Shown here piece after piece: positions 32,502 through 40,453 of a stretch of 45,810 bases of DNA. Below the pieces are notes generated by a model. The model searched no databases. It was not told the origin of the DNA and saw nothing but the letters and a program-made list of their open reading frames with translations. A program made the translations under genes and the position numbers. Positions within the stretch are counted from its first letter, which is position 1. Each line of letters starts with the position of its first letter. Origin of the DNA: Lachnospiraceae bacterium (GTDB taxonomy: Bacteria > Bacillota > Clostridia > Lachnospirales > Lachnospiraceae); NCBI GenBank assembly GCA_021770755.1, contig JAETQI010000037.1:1-45810 (forward strand), given 5' to 3'.

Positions 32502-34478
32502 CGGAATGATCGTAAAGGTATTGGAGATACCGTCCTGAGCATCCTTGAACGGAAGCTTTGATACAGAAGACAGGGAAGCGACTGCACCATGTGTGTCACG
32601 TCCATGCATCGGGTTTGCACCAGGAGCAAACGGCTGTCCCTTCTTACGTCCGTCAGGTGTGTTGCCTGTAGCCTTACCGTATGTCACATTCGATGTGATC
32701 GTAAGGATGGAAGTCGTAGGGATACCATTTCTGTAGGTATGATGTCTTCTGATCGCTGTCATAAACTTGTGAACGATATCCTGTGCGATCAGGTCAACAC
32801 GGTCGTCGTCGTTACCATACTTAGGGAACTCGCCTGTTGTCTCGAAGTCAACGATGATGCCGTCCTCGTCGCGGATCGCCTTAACCTGCGCATACTTGAT
32901 CGCTGATAAAGAGTCGGCAACGATCGAAAGACCTGCAACACCTGTTGCGAAATATCTCTTGACATCTCTGTCATGAAGAGCCATCTCTGCTCTCTCATAG
33001 CAGTATTTGTCATGCATGTAGTGGATGATGTTGAGTGTGTTGACATACACGTCTGCCTGCCACTCCATCATATCCATGAATTTGCTGTAAACATCGTCAT
33101 AGTCAAGCACATCGCCTGCGACAGGGCGGTACTTCGGACCAACCTGCTTCTTCGTAACTTCGTCAACACCGCCGTTCAGCGCATAGAGCAGGCACTTTGC
33201 AAGGTTTGCACGAGCGCCGAAGAACTGCATCTCCTTACCGATGACCATGGAAGATACGCAGCATGCGATACCGTAGTCGTCGCCGTGTGTCACGCGCATC
33301 AGATCATCGTTCTCATACTGGATCGAAGAAGTCTGGATAGACATCTTTGCGCAGTATCTCTTCCAGTTCTCAGGAAGCCTTGTAGACCAGAGTACTGTCA
33401 GGTTCGGCTCCGGGCTGGGTCCGAGGTTTGTCAGTGTATTCAGATAACGGAAGGACATCTTTGTTACCATCGGACGTCCGTCAACACCGACACCGCCGAG
33501 GGACTCTGTCACCCATACAGGATCGCCAGCAAAGATCTGGTTGTATTCCGGTGTACGTGCAAATTTGACGCAGCGCAGCTTCATGATGAAGTGGTCAACG
33601 AACTCCTGGATCTGCTCCTCTGTGAATGTTCCGTTCTTTAAGTCTCTCTGTGCGTAGCAGTCAAGGAATGTAGATGTACGTCCAAGGGACATCGCAGCGC
33701 CGTTCTGCTCCTTAACGGAACATAAGTATCCGAAGTAAGTAGCCTGGATCGCTTCCTGTACATTCGTTGCCGGCTTGGAGATATCGCAGCCGTAAGAAGC
33801 AGCCATTTCCTTCATCATCTTGAGAGCGACCATCTGCTCGGAGAGCTCCTCGCGAAGACGGATCACGTCGTCTGTCATGACACGTCCTGTCGAATCCTTC
33901 TGAGCCTGCTTATCCTCGATCAGTCTGTCGATACCATAGAGGGCAACTCTTCTGTAGTCGCCGATGATACGTCCGCGTCCGTAAGCATCAGGAAGACCTG
34001 TGATGATGTGTGAGGAGCGGCATGCCCTCATCTCCTGGTTGTAAGCATCAAAGCAGCCTGCATTGTGTGTTTTTCTGTGCGTAGAGAAGAACTCACTAAC
34101 CTCAGGATCTACTTCGTAGCCGTTGTCTGAGCAAGCCTTCTCTGCCATTCTGATACCGCCGTAAGGCTGTAAAGAACGCTTGAAAGGCTTATCTGTCTGG
34201 AAACCAACGATCGTCTCCTTGCTCTTGTCGAGGTATCCGGGACCATGAGAAGTGATGGTAGAGATCACCTTTGTGTCCATGTCGAGAACACCGCCTGCTT
34301 CTCTCTCCTTCTTCTGAAGATCAAGAACCATGTCCCATAAATCTTTTGTGTTCTGTGTAGGTCCTGCTAAGAAAGACTCATCACCTTCATACGGTGTATA
34401 GTTCTTCTGGATGAAGTCACGCACGTTAATTTCGCTTTCCCATTTGCCACCTACAAAATCTGTCCATTCTGGTCTCAT
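32439..34478 (-). CDS. pflB: pyruvate formate-lyase catalytic core lacking its glycyl radical domain
   Basis: A 679-residue formate C-acetyltransferase. Motifs include [27 protein letters not shown], the catalytic Cys pair at 406-407 in [28 protein letters not shown] and [20 protein letters not shown]. coli PflB has about 760 residues; this one stops after [10 protein letters not shown] with a short tail [12 protein letters not shown], exactly where the radical domain should begin. That domain is a separate gene downstream. AGGAGG precedes the ATG. It converts pyruvate and CoA to acetyl-CoA and formate. The frame is clean, so this is a true gene split and not a frameshift. Confidence 0.93.
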   Translation of the reverse strand: MRPEWTDFVGGKWESEINVRDFIQKNYTPYEGDESFLAGPTQNTKDLWDMVLDLQKKEREAGGVLDMDTKVISTITSHGPGYLDKSKETIVGFQTDKPFKRSLQPYGGIRMAEKACSDNGYEVDPEVSEFFSTHRKTHNAGCFDAYNQEMRACRSSHIITGLPDAYGRGRIIGDYRRVALYGIDRLIEDKQAQKDSTGRVMTDDVIRLREELSEQMVALKMMKEMAASYGCDISKPATNVQEAIQATYFGYLCSVKEQNGAAMSLGRTSTFLDCYAQRDLKNGTFTEEQIQEFVDHFIMKLRCVKFARTPEYNQIFAGDPVWVTESLGGVGVDGRPMVTKMSFRYLNTLTNLGPSPEPNLTVLWSTRLPENWKRYCAKMSIQTSSIQYENDDLMRVTHGDDYGIACCVSSMVIGKEMQFFGARANLAKCLLYALNGGVDEVTKKQVGPKYRPVAGDVLDYDDVYSKFMDMMEWQADVYVNTLNIIHYMHDKYCYERAEMALHDRDVKRYFATGVAGLSIVADSLSAIKYAQVKAIRDEDGIIVDFETTGEFPKYGNDDDRVDLIAQDIVHKFMTAIRRHHTYRNGIPTTSILTITSNVTYGKATGNTPDGRKKGQPFAPGANPMHGRDTHGAVASLSSVSKLPFKDAQDGISNTFTIIPNALGKEAKVFSGDIELDLNN

Positions 34479-34595
34479 TTTGCAAAGCCTCCTAAATATA
34501 AATAAAATTTTATGCGGTATGGCACCGCGGGTTACTGAAGTTTAGAATGTTGATTGTTACGAAAATGTGAAGTCCTGTCTAACATTCATAACTGT

Positions 34596-34625
34596 ATTAT
34601 ATCCTTAATTTTGTATACACGTCAA
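34596..34625 (-). promoter_or_regulatory. pfl operon promoter
   Basis: On the minus strand TTGACG (34620-34625), 18 bases, TATAAT (34596-34601), with a leader of about 110 bases before pflB. The leader contains the inverted repeat GCGGT/ACCGC near 34515-34530. A near-consensus promoter fits high expression. Confidence 0.75.
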
Positions 34626-34772
34626 CACTATTCTTTGTACTTTTTTGTGTACAGAGGGGTAAAAATTATTAAAAATTTGTGAATTATAACGGAGGTTTAT
34701 TTTCATAATCGTTTCACATTGTGTGCAGAGATGGTATAATATACTAAAATAAACAAAGGAGGAACAAATAAG

Positions 34773-35810
34773 GTGCTGAGAAAATTACGTATGGGACAAA
34801 TCAAAGGAGCGGTCGGGATCATCCTGTTCTGCGCTGTCGTGGGTATCTGGATGCTCTGTGATACAGGCTTATCCTGCATTACCGCCCTGATGGGGGCAAA
34901 GCCGCTGCCCGCGGAGGCAGAGCTTACGGACATGGTTGGAAAATATGTATCCTGGGAGGTCCGGTATCCTGTGGACGAATATATGGAAACCACCAAGACG
35001 ACAAAGATCAACGGCGTCTCCACCGGGACGAAGAAGGACCGCTCCTCGTGGCTGGTGCTGGATGAGGAACGGGGCATCGGCATCTCGGTCGAGGTTGCGT
35101 ATAAGCGCTATGACGAGATGGCTGATCAGGCGCAAGCGTTTTATGGTGCCATAGAACAGGATCAGGAGCTTCCGGAAACGGGCGTGAAGATCGCCGGTAC
35201 GCTGGAGGTTCTGGAGGGGGAAGAGCTGGATTATTATGAACGTGTGTCGAGACAGATGGGACTGGATCCGGACACGGTCGTGTATCACATCGGCGACGGC
35301 AGGATCCACGGGCAGAGTCTTGGCAATGTATACGGCATCACTGCGATCGGTTCCGTGTTCTTTCTGTTTGCCGTGCTTATCCTCATATGGACGATAAAGG
35401 ATTCGCCCCAAAAACAGATAAAGAAATACCTGGAAGCCAATCCCGCTGTCACGATGGAGGCGCTGGAAAGTGATTTTGCGTCTGCAGACAGGCAGGGCAG
35501 TGTCTTTATCGGAAGGAGGTGGACTTTCAGCGCGAAGCTGGATCCCCTGATCCTGGATAACAGCCAGGTGATCTGGGTGCACACCGCCAGCCAGCAGTCC
35601 AGATACGGGCTCACCTACTATGTGCTGTGGGAGATGCTGGATGGCAGCACACGGAAGGTGGTCCTGTCTTCCGAGAAAAAATGCAAGGCGCTCGTGGATG
35701 GCTACAGCGGATTTTCCCACATTGTCACAGGCAGTAACCCTGAATATTCCTATCTGTTCCGAAGTGACAGGGAAGCATTTCTGGATCTGAAATACCGGAC
35801 GCTGGAGTAA
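34773..35810 (+). CDS. membrane protein of unknown function
   Basis: A 345-residue protein: N-terminal membrane helix at about 12-32 (AVGIILFCAVVGIWMLCD), an extracellular domain of about 150 residues, a second helix near 190-212 (GITAIGSVFFLFAVLILIW) and a cytoplasmic C-terminal domain of about 130 residues (PQKQIKKYLEANPAVTMEAL, WTFSAKLDPLILDNSQVIWV). Similar uncharacterised proteins occur across Lachnospiraceae. The GTG follows AAGGAGG by about ten bases; TATAAT at 34735-34740 is a likely -10 box. Function not known. Confidence 0.7.
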   Translation: MLRKLRMGQIKGAVGIILFCAVVGIWMLCDTGLSCITALMGAKPLPAEAELTDMVGKYVSWEVRYPVDEYMETTKTTKINGVSTGTKKDRSSWLVLDEERGIGISVEVAYKRYDEMADQAQAFYGAIEQDQELPETGVKIAGTLEVLEGEELDYYERVSRQMGLDPDTVVYHIGDGRIHGQSLGNVYGITAIGSVFFLFAVLILIWTIKDSPQKQIKKYLEANPAVTMEALESDFASADRQGSVFIGRRWTFSAKLDPLILDNSQVIWVHTASQQSRYGLTYYVLWEMLDGSTRKVVLSSEKKCKALVDGYSGFSHIVTGSNPEYSYLFRSDREAFLDLKYRTLE

Positions 35811-35817
35811 ATAGTGA

Positions 35818-35871
35818 TATCAAAAACAAGAAAAAAGTCATTTTGAAATGACTTTTTTCTTGTTTTTGATA
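35818..35871. terminator. 26-bp perfect hairpin
   Basis: A perfect 26-bp inverted repeat with almost no loop lies just after the membrane protein gene, with T-rich and A-rich arms that could end transcription from either side. TTGTTT in its right arm (35860-35865) and TATAAT at 35884-35889 could be the promoter of the next gene, so terminator and promoter overlap. Confidence 0.65.
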
Positions 35872-35927
35872 CGGAAATAATGATATAATATTCAAAAAAA
35901 AGTACTTAAAAGGAGAACAGTAGCTGT

Positions 35928-37226
35928 ATGGAACGAAATATGATGCAGGAGTTGATCGAATGGAAGAACATGGGTGCAGGAAGAATGCCGCTTCTTCTGC
36001 ACGGAGTGCGCCAGGTTGGGAAAACATATATTCTGCGTGAGCTCGGCGACAGGTTTTTCCAAAATACGGTATATATCAATTTTGAGAGGATGCGTATCGT
36101 GTCAGACTATTTTCAGGGCGAGCTGTCCCCGGACAGGATCATCAGACTCTTGGAGGAGTATTTTAACCAGAAGATCATACCGGACAGGACACTTCTCATT
36201 TTCGACGAGATCCAGGCGTGCGAACGTGCGCTGACTGCGTTGAAATACTTTTGCGAGGAGGCGCCGGAGTACCATATCGCAGCAGCGGGAAGCCTGCTGG
36301 GAGTGGCGATCAACCGTGAAAAATATTCGTTTCCGGTTGGAAAGGTCCTTATGAAAACATTGTATCCGCTTGGCTTTGATGAATTTCTGCGCGCTGTAGG
36401 AAAAGGGTACTTTGTGGAAATGATAAGGGAACACTACAGCAGGATGCAGGAGCTGTCGGCGGCGGCGCACCAGGAATTGTCTGAATGGTACTACAGATAT
36501 CTATACATTGGCGGAATGCCGGCGGCAGTCAATGAGTATCTGGACAGAGGTTCGCTGATCAATGTGCCGGAGATACAGAGCCTGCTGCTGAACGCCTACA
36601 CTGCGGACATGGCAAAATACACCACAGACAGCGAGAGCACCAGGATTAGAAATGCCTATATGTCAATGCCGGCACAGCTTGCAAAGGAAAATAAAAAATT
36701 TCAGTATAAGCTGATCCGAAAAGGTGCGACGGCGGGACTCTTTGGGGACTCGATCGCGTGGCTCGTCTATTCGGGCGTCGTGCTCCGGTGCGACAGGGTG
36801 AGCAGGGGCGACATGCCCCTGACAGCTTTTCGCGATGTCTCCGCGTTTAAACTGTATCTGTCCGATGTCGGGCTGCTGTCGGCGTTTACAGGGATAACGC
36901 CGGAGAGCATCGTCAGAAAGGAACTGTCAGAGATCTACCGTGGCAGCCTGACGGAAAACTATGTCGCGCAGGCGCTGAGGACAAACGGCTATAACTTGTA
37001 CTACTGGACAAGTGATTCGCCGGCGGCGGAGGTGGATTTTGTGATACAGCAGCACGGGCGGGTGATCCCCATCGAAGTGAAGTCGGGAGAGCATGTCAGG
37101 GCAAAAAGCCTGCAGCATTATATCAAGATGTATGCACCTGAGAGGGCGATCCGGCTGTCGGAGAAGAATTTTGGCGTGGAGGGGGATCTCTGCGCCGTGC
37201 CGTTGTATGCGGCGTTTTGCATCTGA
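35928..37226 (+). CDS. AAA-type ATPase with DUF4143 C-terminal domain
   Basis: A 432-residue protein of the ATP-binding/DUF4143 family: Walker A GVRQVGKTYILRE near residue 30, Walker B TLLIFDEIQACERAL, sensor-type AAAGSLLGVA, and a C-terminal DUF4143 part ending in the nuclease-like EVDFVIQQHGRVIPIEVKSG (E-D-ExK pattern). AAAAGGAGAAC precedes the ATG. These proteins are widespread in anaerobes and their role is unproven, often thought to be defence or mobile-element related. The next gene begins 20 bases after its stop. Confidence 0.85.
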   Translation: MERNMMQELIEWKNMGAGRMPLLLHGVRQVGKTYILRELGDRFFQNTVYINFERMRIVSDYFQGELSPDRIIRLLEEYFNQKIIPDRTLLIFDEIQACERALTALKYFCEEAPEYHIAAAGSLLGVAINREKYSFPVGKVLMKTLYPLGFDEFLRAVGKGYFVEMIREHYSRMQELSAAAHQELSEWYYRYLYIGGMPAAVNEYLDRGSLINVPEIQSLLLNAYTADMAKYTTDSESTRIRNAYMSMPAQLAKENKKFQYKLIRKGATAGLFGDSIAWLVYSGVVLRCDRVSRGDMPLTAFRDVSAFKLYLSDVGLLSAFTGITPESIVRKELSEIYRGSLTENYVAQALRTNGYNLYYWTSDSPAAEVDFVIQQHGRVIPIEVKSGEHVRAKSLQHYIKMYAPERAIRLSEKNFGVEGDLCAVPLYAAFCI

Positions 37227-37246
37227 TGAATAAAGGGGAATTACTG

Positions 37247-39199
37247 ATGATGAAAAAGCGAAAAAATGTGTTGAAGGAACCGCTGCAGTCGGAGCAGGAG
37301 TTTGCCGTATTTCTAAAGCGGGTGCGTGAAGAATCGGGCGTAACGGGCGAGGAGCTGGCGGAGGGACTGATGGATGCCAGCCAGCTCTCCAGGATCGAGA
37401 GTGAGATCAGACCCGTCCCGAAAACGATGCGAGACCGCCTCCTGGGGCGGCTTGGCGTCACGTCGGACAGATATGAAAACCTGCTGAACAATGAGGATCA
37501 TGCGGAGTGGGAATGGCAGCACAGGATCCTGTGGGCGGTAGACCGGAGAGACTTTCCGAAGGCAGGGAATCTGATCAGGGATTACGAAAGGCAGGATCCC
37601 TCCGACCGGATGAGACGCCAGTTCTGCCTTATGATGCAGGCAGAATGCGTAAAGCTCCAGGGGGCGGACAGGGCGGAGCTTGCCCGCCTTTACGGGGAGG
37701 CAGTGCGGCTGACTGTGCCGGAGGTGGATCCGGTCTATATACAGCCAAAGCTGTTGTCCGTGCTGGAAGTGAACATGGTGCTGGAGTATGAGTGCTGCAG
37801 GGCGTCAGCGTCCGGTTTCGCTGACAAGTGCAGATACTGGCTGGAGTATGTGAAGGATTCCCTGTATGATGAGCTGTCCACAGCGCAGATCTATTCTAAG
37901 ACCGCGTATTATTATCTGAGGGAGATCCTGGCTGAGGATCATACGATGGCGCAGGCAGAGCTGCAGCAGTTACTGCAGCTCTGCGATGACGTGATCGAGC
38001 TATTGCGGAATACGGGGCGTGCGTTTTATCTGGTGGAACTGTTGGAGTATAAGGGAAAGATATTGACAGATATGGTCAGGCAGCTCGCGGAGAGCGGGAA
38101 ACAGCAGGAGGCCGTTTTGTATCAGAATGTCCTGAAGGAGAGCGCCGAACTGGAAGCGCTGCTGCGGGAACTCTATACAGCATACGGCATACCAGTCTAT
38201 ATGCAGGACTGTACGTACCTGTACCGACAAAGATGGGTGTACGCGGTCGGCGATGTCCTGCGCATCCGCAGAAATATGCTCGGACTGACGCAGGAGGAAG
38301 TCTGTGACGGGATCTGTTCTACCAAATCCCTCCGAAAGACGGAGCAGGGAAAGTCGGATATGCAGCGGGAACCGCTTGGCAGGATCATGAGGCGCCTGGG
38401 GTTGTCCAGGGAGGTTCAGAAGACAGCGCTTGTGACGAACGACAGGAGTGTGCTGGAGCTGATGACAGAGATGACATACAGCCGGAATAACCGTGATCCG
38501 GTCAAAGCCAGGTTACTGTTGGAGCGGTTAAAGGCAAAGGTCTGTCTTGAGATACCGGAAAACAAGCAGTATGTGATGGAGGCGGAGGCATCGCTTGACC
38601 TGATGGAAGGGAAGATCACGGAGGAAGCGTTTGCAGTAAGGGAGGCGGACGCACTCAGGTGTACGCTGAAAGCAGAAAAAATATATGAAGCCGAAGATGT
38701 GTACCTGACGGAAACAGAGATGTCATGTGTCTGCAAAAGGATTCAGGGGCTTGAACAGGCGGAAAAAAGGGAGGTGATCGGGTTCCTGATACACTTCTTT
38801 GAAAAGTTTGCAGAGAAAGATCAGCTGTCAGAGTATATTTCCATGTATGAATTTGTCATGGCTATTGTCGCGAGCGAGCTTGGCAATCTGGGAGAGTACC
38901 AGCTGGCAACAGAACTGGATAAAAAAGCTTTAAGAGAAGTATTAAGATGCAGAAGACTATATATGGTGAATGAGTTTCTTTATGATATGTTGTGGAATGA
39001 GAAGGAACAGAAGGCGTGTAACGGGCAGCAGATGGAGACAGTAAAAATGACTGATGGCTTGCAAGTTTGTCGCGCACTCAGTCATTTTAGTAAAAGAACA
39101 TTTTATGAAAAACTTTATAATGATAAAATAGATCAGTCTACACGAGTGTCTGAAGAAGGAGTATCATTACATGGTGCAATGGATTCTTCATCAGAGTAA
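37247..39199 (+). CDS. large regulator with two XRE-type HTH domains and helical repeats (RRNPP-like)
   Basis: A 650-residue protein. An N-terminal helix-turn-helix (about 18-72: FAVFLKRVREESGVTGEELA, DASQLSRIESEIRPVP) is followed by about 260 residues of helical repeats. A second XRE domain (about 336-392: GDVLRIRRNMLGLTQEEVC, STKSLRKTEQGKSDMQ) and another 250 residues of helices follow. HTH plus TPR-like repeats is the layout of peptide-responsive RRNPP/Rgg regulators, though two HTH units in one chain is unusual. AAAGGGG precedes ATG 37247. Its 3' end overlaps the convergent peptide gene at 39133-39297. Confidence 0.78.
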   Translation: MMKKRKNVLKEPLQSEQEFAVFLKRVREESGVTGEELAEGLMDASQLSRIESEIRPVPKTMRDRLLGRLGVTSDRYENLLNNEDHAEWEWQHRILWAVDRRDFPKAGNLIRDYERQDPSDRMRRQFCLMMQAECVKLQGADRAELARLYGEAVRLTVPEVDPVYIQPKLLSVLEVNMVLEYECCRASASGFADKCRYWLEYVKDSLYDELSTAQIYSKTAYYYLREILAEDHTMAQAELQQLLQLCDDVIELLRNTGRAFYLVELLEYKGKILTDMVRQLAESGKQQEAVLYQNVLKESAELEALLRELYTAYGIPVYMQDCTYLYRQRWVYAVGDVLRIRRNMLGLTQEEVCDGICSTKSLRKTEQGKSDMQREPLGRIMRRLGLSREVQKTALVTNDRSVLELMTEMTYSRNNRDPVKARLLLERLKAKVCLEIPENKQYVMEAEASLDLMEGKITEEAFAVREADALRCTLKAEKIYEAEDVYLTETEMSCVCKRIQGLEQAEKREVIGFLIHFFEKFAEKDQLSEYISMYEFVMAIVASELGNLGEYQLATELDKKALREVLRCRRLYMVNEFLYDMLWNEKEQKACNGQQMETVKMTDGLQVCRALSHFSKRTFYEKLYNDKIDQSTRVSEEGVSLHGAMDSSSE

Positions 39200-39297
39200 G
39201 GATATTCCGGCAGGTCAGGCAATAAAATAGATCCATGCTGCATAAAAAACACGAGTGTAAGAACTAACAGTACATTCCTCAAATTAAGATGTTTCAT
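39133..39297 (-). CDS. 54-aa secreted peptide precursor candidate
   Basis: A 54-residue ORF: basic start MKHLNLRN, a hydrophobic core VLLVLTLVFFM of signal-peptide type, then SILLPDLPEYPYSDEE and an acidic tail with one Cys. GGAGG lies nine bases before the ATG and a candidate promoter is at 39352-39380. Its last 67 bases are antisense to the end of the dual-HTH regulator. Layout and size match pheromone precursors of RRNPP systems (as SHP with Rgg). The mature signal and any function are inferred. Confidence 0.6.
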   Translation of the reverse strand: MKHLNLRNVLLVLTLVFFMQHGSILLPDLPEYPYSDEESIAPCNDTPSSDTRVD

Positions 39298-39351
39298 TCT
39301 TAAATACCTCCATATCCGTTTTTGTTTTGAAATTTTTCTTGGGATATTCTT

Positions 39352-39380
39352 ACTGTAAATAAGCAGAGGATTCATTGCAA
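39352..39380 (-). promoter_or_regulatory. candidate promoter of the secreted peptide gene
   Basis: On the minus strand TTGCAA (39375-39380), 17 bases, TACAGT (39352-39357). The -10 box is weak, as expected for an activator-dependent promoter. The inverted repeat at 39379-39420 touches the -35 box. Confidence 0.45.
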
Positions 39381-39420
39381 GGGACAGAATTGGAAAGTTA
39401 AATTGTTGATTCTGTCCCTT
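39379..39420. promoter_or_regulatory. operator-like 12-bp inverted repeat
   Basis: AAGGGACAGAAT (39379-39390) and ATTCTGTCCCTT (39409-39420) are perfect inverted arms 18 bases apart, directly upstream of the peptide gene's -35 box. There is no U tract and no upstream gene reading into it, so a protein-binding site for a dimeric regulator is more likely than a terminator. Confidence 0.5.
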
Positions 39421-39443
39421 GTATGATTGCCAAGGCAATGCTA

Positions 39444-40228
39444 GTATAACAAATATTAAGTTGTTGATAGTTTAAATAGTGGCTGCTTTATCGGGATTAA
39501 TTTCATCTATTTATATGTCCAATGATAAACAATCGGATCAGCATTGATTTCATAGAAGTAGCGGTATATCCACTCTGACAATTCATCCTTTGAATTCACA
39601 CGAATGCCCTTTAACATCTGCTTTGTCACTTTACTAAAGAAACTTTCGATCATGTTTAGCCATGAAGTGTGTGTCGGTGTAAATACAAACATAAAACGTC
39701 CCTCAGGTAATGTTGCAAGAAACCGGCGTGTTTCCTTTGATGTATGCGCCGAATGATTGTCCAGGATCAACCGTATGGTGTCACCCTCCGGGTATTTTGT
39801 ATCGAAAATCTTTAAAAATTCGATAAAATCACAACTTTTGTGTGTCTGGCTGACCAGCGGGATTGCTTCACCTGACAGCAGATCGATTCCGCAAGCAGAG
39901 ACAGCGTTTCAAGTCGCACATACTCGCAATCCCTGCAGACATAACCGTTTTCCTTTGTCGGGTTATGGTCGGGATATTTGTTGGCAATAGCTTGGATGCC
40001 GGGTTTTTCATCATAGGAAACTGTGTGTGTCAGATACCCGCATTCCGGTATGGTGACAGTCCCGTCTTCGCCAAACTGCATCTCGACCTGTTTGTAAACC
40101 AGAAGGACGTCATGCATCTTATTCTCAAAATCAGGATCTTTCCGTTCAAGATAATACTTGATCCTGAATGGCTTTATATCCATTTATACCACATATTGAA
40201 ACTATCAACAACTTGATTTGCGTTATAC
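39444..40228 (-). mobile_element. internally deleted IS630-family element
   Basis: Both ends are present: CTAGTATAAC then seven divergent bases then AAGTTGTTGATAGTTT at 39441-39473, repeated inverted at about 40199-40231. The TA dinucleotides at 39442-39443 and 40229-40230, each inside CTAG, are the expected IS630 target duplication. At about 785 bp it is shorter than the usual 1.1-1.2 kb, lacking the N-terminal third of the transposase. Confidence 0.82.
39507..40183 (-). pseudogene. IS630 transposase, 5'-deleted and frameshifted
   Basis: Two frames together give the catalytic half of an IS630 (DDE) transposase. The upstream frame (40183 to about 39890) starts at DIKPFRIKYYLERKDPDF and includes VSYDEKPGIQAIA with the first catalytic Asp. 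The downstream frame (about 39890 to 39507) has DLLSGEAIPLVSQTHKSCDF, LILDNHSAHTSKET (second Asp) and TPTHTSWLNMIESFFSK (Glu). Loss of one G near 39893 explains the switch. The N-terminal HTH domains are missing. It is not active by itself, but an intact copy elsewhere could mobilise it. Confidence 0.85.
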
Positions 40229-40395
40229 TAGAGCGTGTTTGAAAAATGCTTTCCGTCAGATGTGCGTCACAATTTGTGGGAGATTTGTGCCAGATGAAGG
40301 AGTCGTAGCGGGCTACGGCGACTGAATCTGGTGCAAATATCGCGCAAAGTGGGGCGTGCAGATAATGGGAATGATTTTTCAAACACGCTCTAGGA
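40228..40395. mobile_element. palindromic MITE abutting the IS630 remnant
   Basis: Ends AGCGTGTTTGAAAAAT and ATTTTTCAAACACGCT form terminal inverted repeats, bordered on both sides by CTAG (40228-40231 and about 40391-40394). The interior is also largely self-complementary (ATTTG.GCCAGAT...ATCTGG.GCAAAT around GTAGC/GCTAC), so the whole 160-bp unit can fold into one hairpin. It has no coding frame. The CTAG/TA borders suggest mobilisation by an IS630-type transposase. Confidence 0.82.
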
Positions 40396-40453
40396 GTCGA
40401 TACATTTTAATAATGAATTACATTCACAGAAAATATGGGTAGATATTAAAAAA

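Noticed and set aside
32390-32629. 79-codon minus-strand frame overlapping the end of pflB
   Set aside because: It results from the repeated tail segment read in a wrong frame; Arg/Ser-rich shadow.
32973-33641. 222-codon plus-strand frame opposite pflB
   Set aside because: It lies wholly within conserved pflB codons and has no protein-like hydrophobic pattern or start signal.
34869-35720. 283-codon minus-strand frame opposite the membrane protein gene
   Set aside because: Shadow frame; the plus-strand product has sensible membrane topology and a ribosome binding site.
35928-39199. DUF4143 ATPase plus dual-HTH protein as one defence system
   Set aside because: Adjacency is the only link; the ATPase family occurs in many contexts, and the regulator is better explained by the peptide gene at its 3' end.
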